Source: Zoogloea oleivorans
Lineage (GTDB): Bacteria > Pseudomonadota > Gammaproteobacteria > Burkholderiales > Rhodocyclaceae
Assembly (NCBI GenBank): GCA_030157785.1
Contig: JAOAUC010000080.1
Coordinates: 40,867-104,866 of the forward strand
DNA: 64,000 bases
Direction of reading: 5' to 3'
Part shown: piece by piece, positions 62,482-64,000 of the stretch
Layout of the letters: each line of letters opens with the position of its first letter
Position numbering within the stretch: the stretch's first letter is position 1
Made by a program: the position numbers and the translations under genes
The notes under the pieces: generated by a model
What the model was told of the DNA's origin: nothing
The model's input: only the letters and a program-made list of their open reading frames with translations
Databases searched by the model: none

Positions 62482-63129
62482 TCAGAACAGGGAGTCTGTC
62501 GCACGCGCAACCAACAGCGGATCGGGCTGCACCCGCAGAAGATCCGCTTCAATCGGCCTGAGCAGCCCCCGCGCCGCCTCCTCCGATCTCGCGCGCAACC
62601 AGTCGCCCCAAGCATCGTCCGGCAGGATCACCACCGAGCGCTTCTCGTCCGCCGGCTTATGGAAACGCTGCATGACGGGGTGACCATCGGCATTGATGGT
62701 CAGCATCGACATCGACCAGGACGGAAGTCCCTCCGCCTTGATGCCCCGCTCCCAGATGCCGGCAATCCCCATGGGCTTGCCGTCCGCACGTTCGATCCGC
62801 CAGCGGATTGCCTTCCCGGATTCGTAGCAGGGCTCGTAGATCGCACTCGCCGGAATAATGCAGAGCTGGCCCCGGCGCCAGGCATCGCGGAAGGATGGCT
62901 TTTCTCCCACGGTTTCCGTGCGGGCGTTGTAGGTGGATCGCGTGATCTTCGCGTCCTTCGCCCAACTGGGTATCAACCCAAAGCTCGCCGGCACCCACAT
63001 TCGTGGCGCAAAGTTGGTGACGATGGGCACGATCGAGCCCGGGTAGGCCTCGCCATAGTCAAAGTCGGGCGGTGGCAGCGGGAAAGCCATGAGTTCTTCC
63101 CGCGCGGAAGGTCGGTAGTTCGCGCACAT
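62482..63129 (-). CDS. yedK: SOS response-associated peptidase/abasic-site shield (YedK/HMCES family)
   Basis: 215 residues from the ATG at 63129, giving the obligatory Cys2 (MCANYRPS). Further SRAP motifs are APRMWVPASFGLIPSWAKD, YNARTETVGEKPSFR, the ASAIYEPCYE region with the catalytic Glu, and the C-terminal His in MQRFHKPADEKRS. These proteins crosslink through Cys2 to abasic sites in single-stranded DNA. The gene lies 25 bp after a truncated umuC on the same strand, a known SOS pairing. A longer frame to 63219 would hide Cys2. Confidence 0.9.
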   Translation of the reverse strand: MCANYRPSAREELMAFPLPPPDFDYGEAYPGSIVPIVTNFAPRMWVPASFGLIPSWAKDAKITRSTYNARTETVGEKPSFRDAWRRGQLCIIPASAIYEPCYESGKAIRWRIERADGKPMGIAGIWERGIKAEGLPSWSMSMLTINADGHPVMQRFHKPADEKRSVVILPDDAWGDWLRARSEEAARGLLRPIEADLLRVQPDPLLVARATDSLF

Positions 63130-63154
63130 GGGCGAAGCGTACGCCCAGTGCCCT

Positions 63155-63765
63155 TTACCGGGCCAGCACCACCGGCAGTTCGTTCCAGTTCGTCGTCCAG
63201 GCCGGAGACAAGCGCTCACGGCGCATTCGCCAGTCTTGTTGCAGCCCCGTCGCCAGCGGCTTCAAGGTGCCCCGTCCCCAGCGGGCGTTGATCCGATCCA
63301 TGGAGTGCATCAGCGCCGCCGATCTTGCCTCGGTGGCGTCGTCGGCCAGCAGACTGCCTTGCTGCCGCCGACGAAGCTCCAGCCCGGACAACAGCACGCC
63401 GGCCTTTTGGTAAGCGAATCCGGGTCGGTAGATACGCTTGAGTCCGTCCAGGGCGGAGCAGATCAGCACCCGGGTGTCGCTCGACGGTTCGGCCAGCGGC
63501 ATCGTGATGCTCCGCTGGTACTGGGGATCTTGCGGTTTGAAGGGGTTGCTGCGAACCGACACGCTAATGGTGGCCGCCGTGCAGGCTTGTGCCCGGAGCT
63601 TTTCGGCGGCCCGGGTCGTATGGCTGGCCACCGATTCAGCCAGCCCTTCGATATCGAACACGGCCATCCCGAAGGAGCGACTTGCCATGATCTGCTGCTT
63701 CGCGGGTGTCACCTCCTCGAGGTTCAGACAGGACACACCGCGCAACTCCCGGACGGTAGCGCCTT
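63155..63765 (-). pseudogene. umuC: Truncated UmuC-like DNA polymerase V (C-terminal part)
   Basis: Only the C-terminal 200 or so residues of an approximately 420-residue UmuC remain. The sequence begins at ATVRELRGVSCLNLEEVTPAKQQ, the little-finger region, and ends SPAWTTNWNELPVVL as in UmuC proteins. Upstream in frame is a stop, then DNA similar to part of yedK; the catalytic palm and fingers are missing. It cannot be a polymerase. The 63745 ATG could still express a 196-residue fragment. Confidence 0.8.
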
Positions 63766-63794
63766 AAAACATCGCCTGCAAGCCTTCCTCAGAG

Positions 63795-63915
63795 GTCGTT
63801 CCCGACATCCTTCAACAGGATCATCACCACGGAGCGTTTCTCGTCAGCCCGCTAATTCCAAAGCAACATGATGGCGTGACCGGTAGTCATTGACATAAAC
63901 CAAGAGTGACGGGCT
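63795..63915 (-). pseudogene. Decayed second copy of a yedK-like gene
   Basis: On the minus strand the DNA reads SWFMSMTTGHAIMLLWN, stop, RADEKRSVVMILL, which lines up with SWSMSMLTINADGHPVMQRFHKPADEKRSVVIL of the intact yedK at 62.6 kb. It has at least one in-frame stop and no start. It lies immediately upstream of the truncated umuC. The limits are approximate. The last 85 bp of the window show no gene I can support. Confidence 0.65.
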
Positions 63916-64000
63916 CACCCGGGGGCCAAAACCAAACTAGCAATCACACCTTTCTGTCAACGGTGATAATGCACAAGATCGAAGTGTAACAATTAGTTAA

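Larger units (their letters stand above)
54408..64000. mobile_element. Genomic island (left part; right end outside the window)
   Basis: From the terminator onward the region shows a P4-type integrase, genes of differing GC and orientation, an attC cassette, a second short tyrosine recombinase, long spacers and truncated genes. No tRNA gene is found at the left border, so the attachment site is undefined. The right end is not seen. Boundaries are inferred from composition and gene content only. Confidence 0.7.

Overview
The window is about 64 kb of GC-rich (roughly 60-65%) chromosome from a betaproteobacterium. The gene families and orders point to a motile, facultatively anaerobic Rhodocyclales-like organism (Azospira/Dechloromonas type). 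This rests on the yibN-grxC-secB-gpsA-trmL block, the rsxABCDGE-nth block, a NarX/NarL nitrate two-component system and FNR-type boxes. Genus assignment is inference; no rRNA gene is present.

Layout. 1-2.5 kb: end of a pyrR-pyrB-pyrX operon in which the dihydroorotase homologue has lost its metal ligands. 2.6-11 kb: a diguanylate cyclase and a methyl-accepting chemotaxis protein, each behind a sigma-28 (FliA)-like promoter, surrounding an M48 peptidase/DUF898 pair, a TRAP transporter lacking its binding protein, and a histidine phosphatase. 11-14 kb: glyA-nrdR-ribD. 14-17.5 kb: beta-propeller, polysaccharide deacetylase, fatty-acid-hydroxylase-type membrane protein and MoeB/ThiF enzyme. 17.6-23.9 kb: S41 protease, ArsR regulator with rhodanese and glutaredoxin, secB, gpsA, trmL, comF. 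24-32 kb: biotin genes, a HAD nucleotidase, DAHP synthase, serB, an NlpC/P60 hydrolase, the two N-degron aminoacyl transferases and pyrD. 32.2-38.2 kb: the complete Rsx/Rnf electron-transfer complex with nth. 38.6-40 kb: a 21-bp tandem repeat array, then a stand-alone CheB methylesterase domain overlapping a bacterial alternative oxidase. 40-45 kb: a four-gene MacAB/TolC-type export operon. 45-52 kb: purM, hda, HAD phosphatase, dienelactone hydrolase, a Crp/Fnr regulator, narX and narL. 52.3-54.4 kb: a small unknown protein and a TPR/glycosyltransferase-like protein ending in a strong terminator.

From about 54.4 kb to the end the character changes to a genomic island: a P4-type integrase, a low-GC gene whose stop codon lies inside an integron attC site, a protein with a PD-(D/E)XK nuclease signature, a short tyrosine recombinase interrupted by one in-frame amber codon, a NYN-domain protein, a secreted-endonuclease cluster, an intact SOS-associated YedK/HMCES gene, a truncated umuC and a decayed second yedK copy. 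Non-coding DNA here carries a recurring degenerate GC-rich motif.

The most unusual items are the alternative oxidase/CheB gene pair with its palindrome and adjacent 21-bp repeats, the attC-tagged cassette without a visible integron integrase, the PD-(D/E)XK protein, and the yedK/umuC rearrangement. All functional assignments come from reading the sequence and recalling family motifs; no database search was run.
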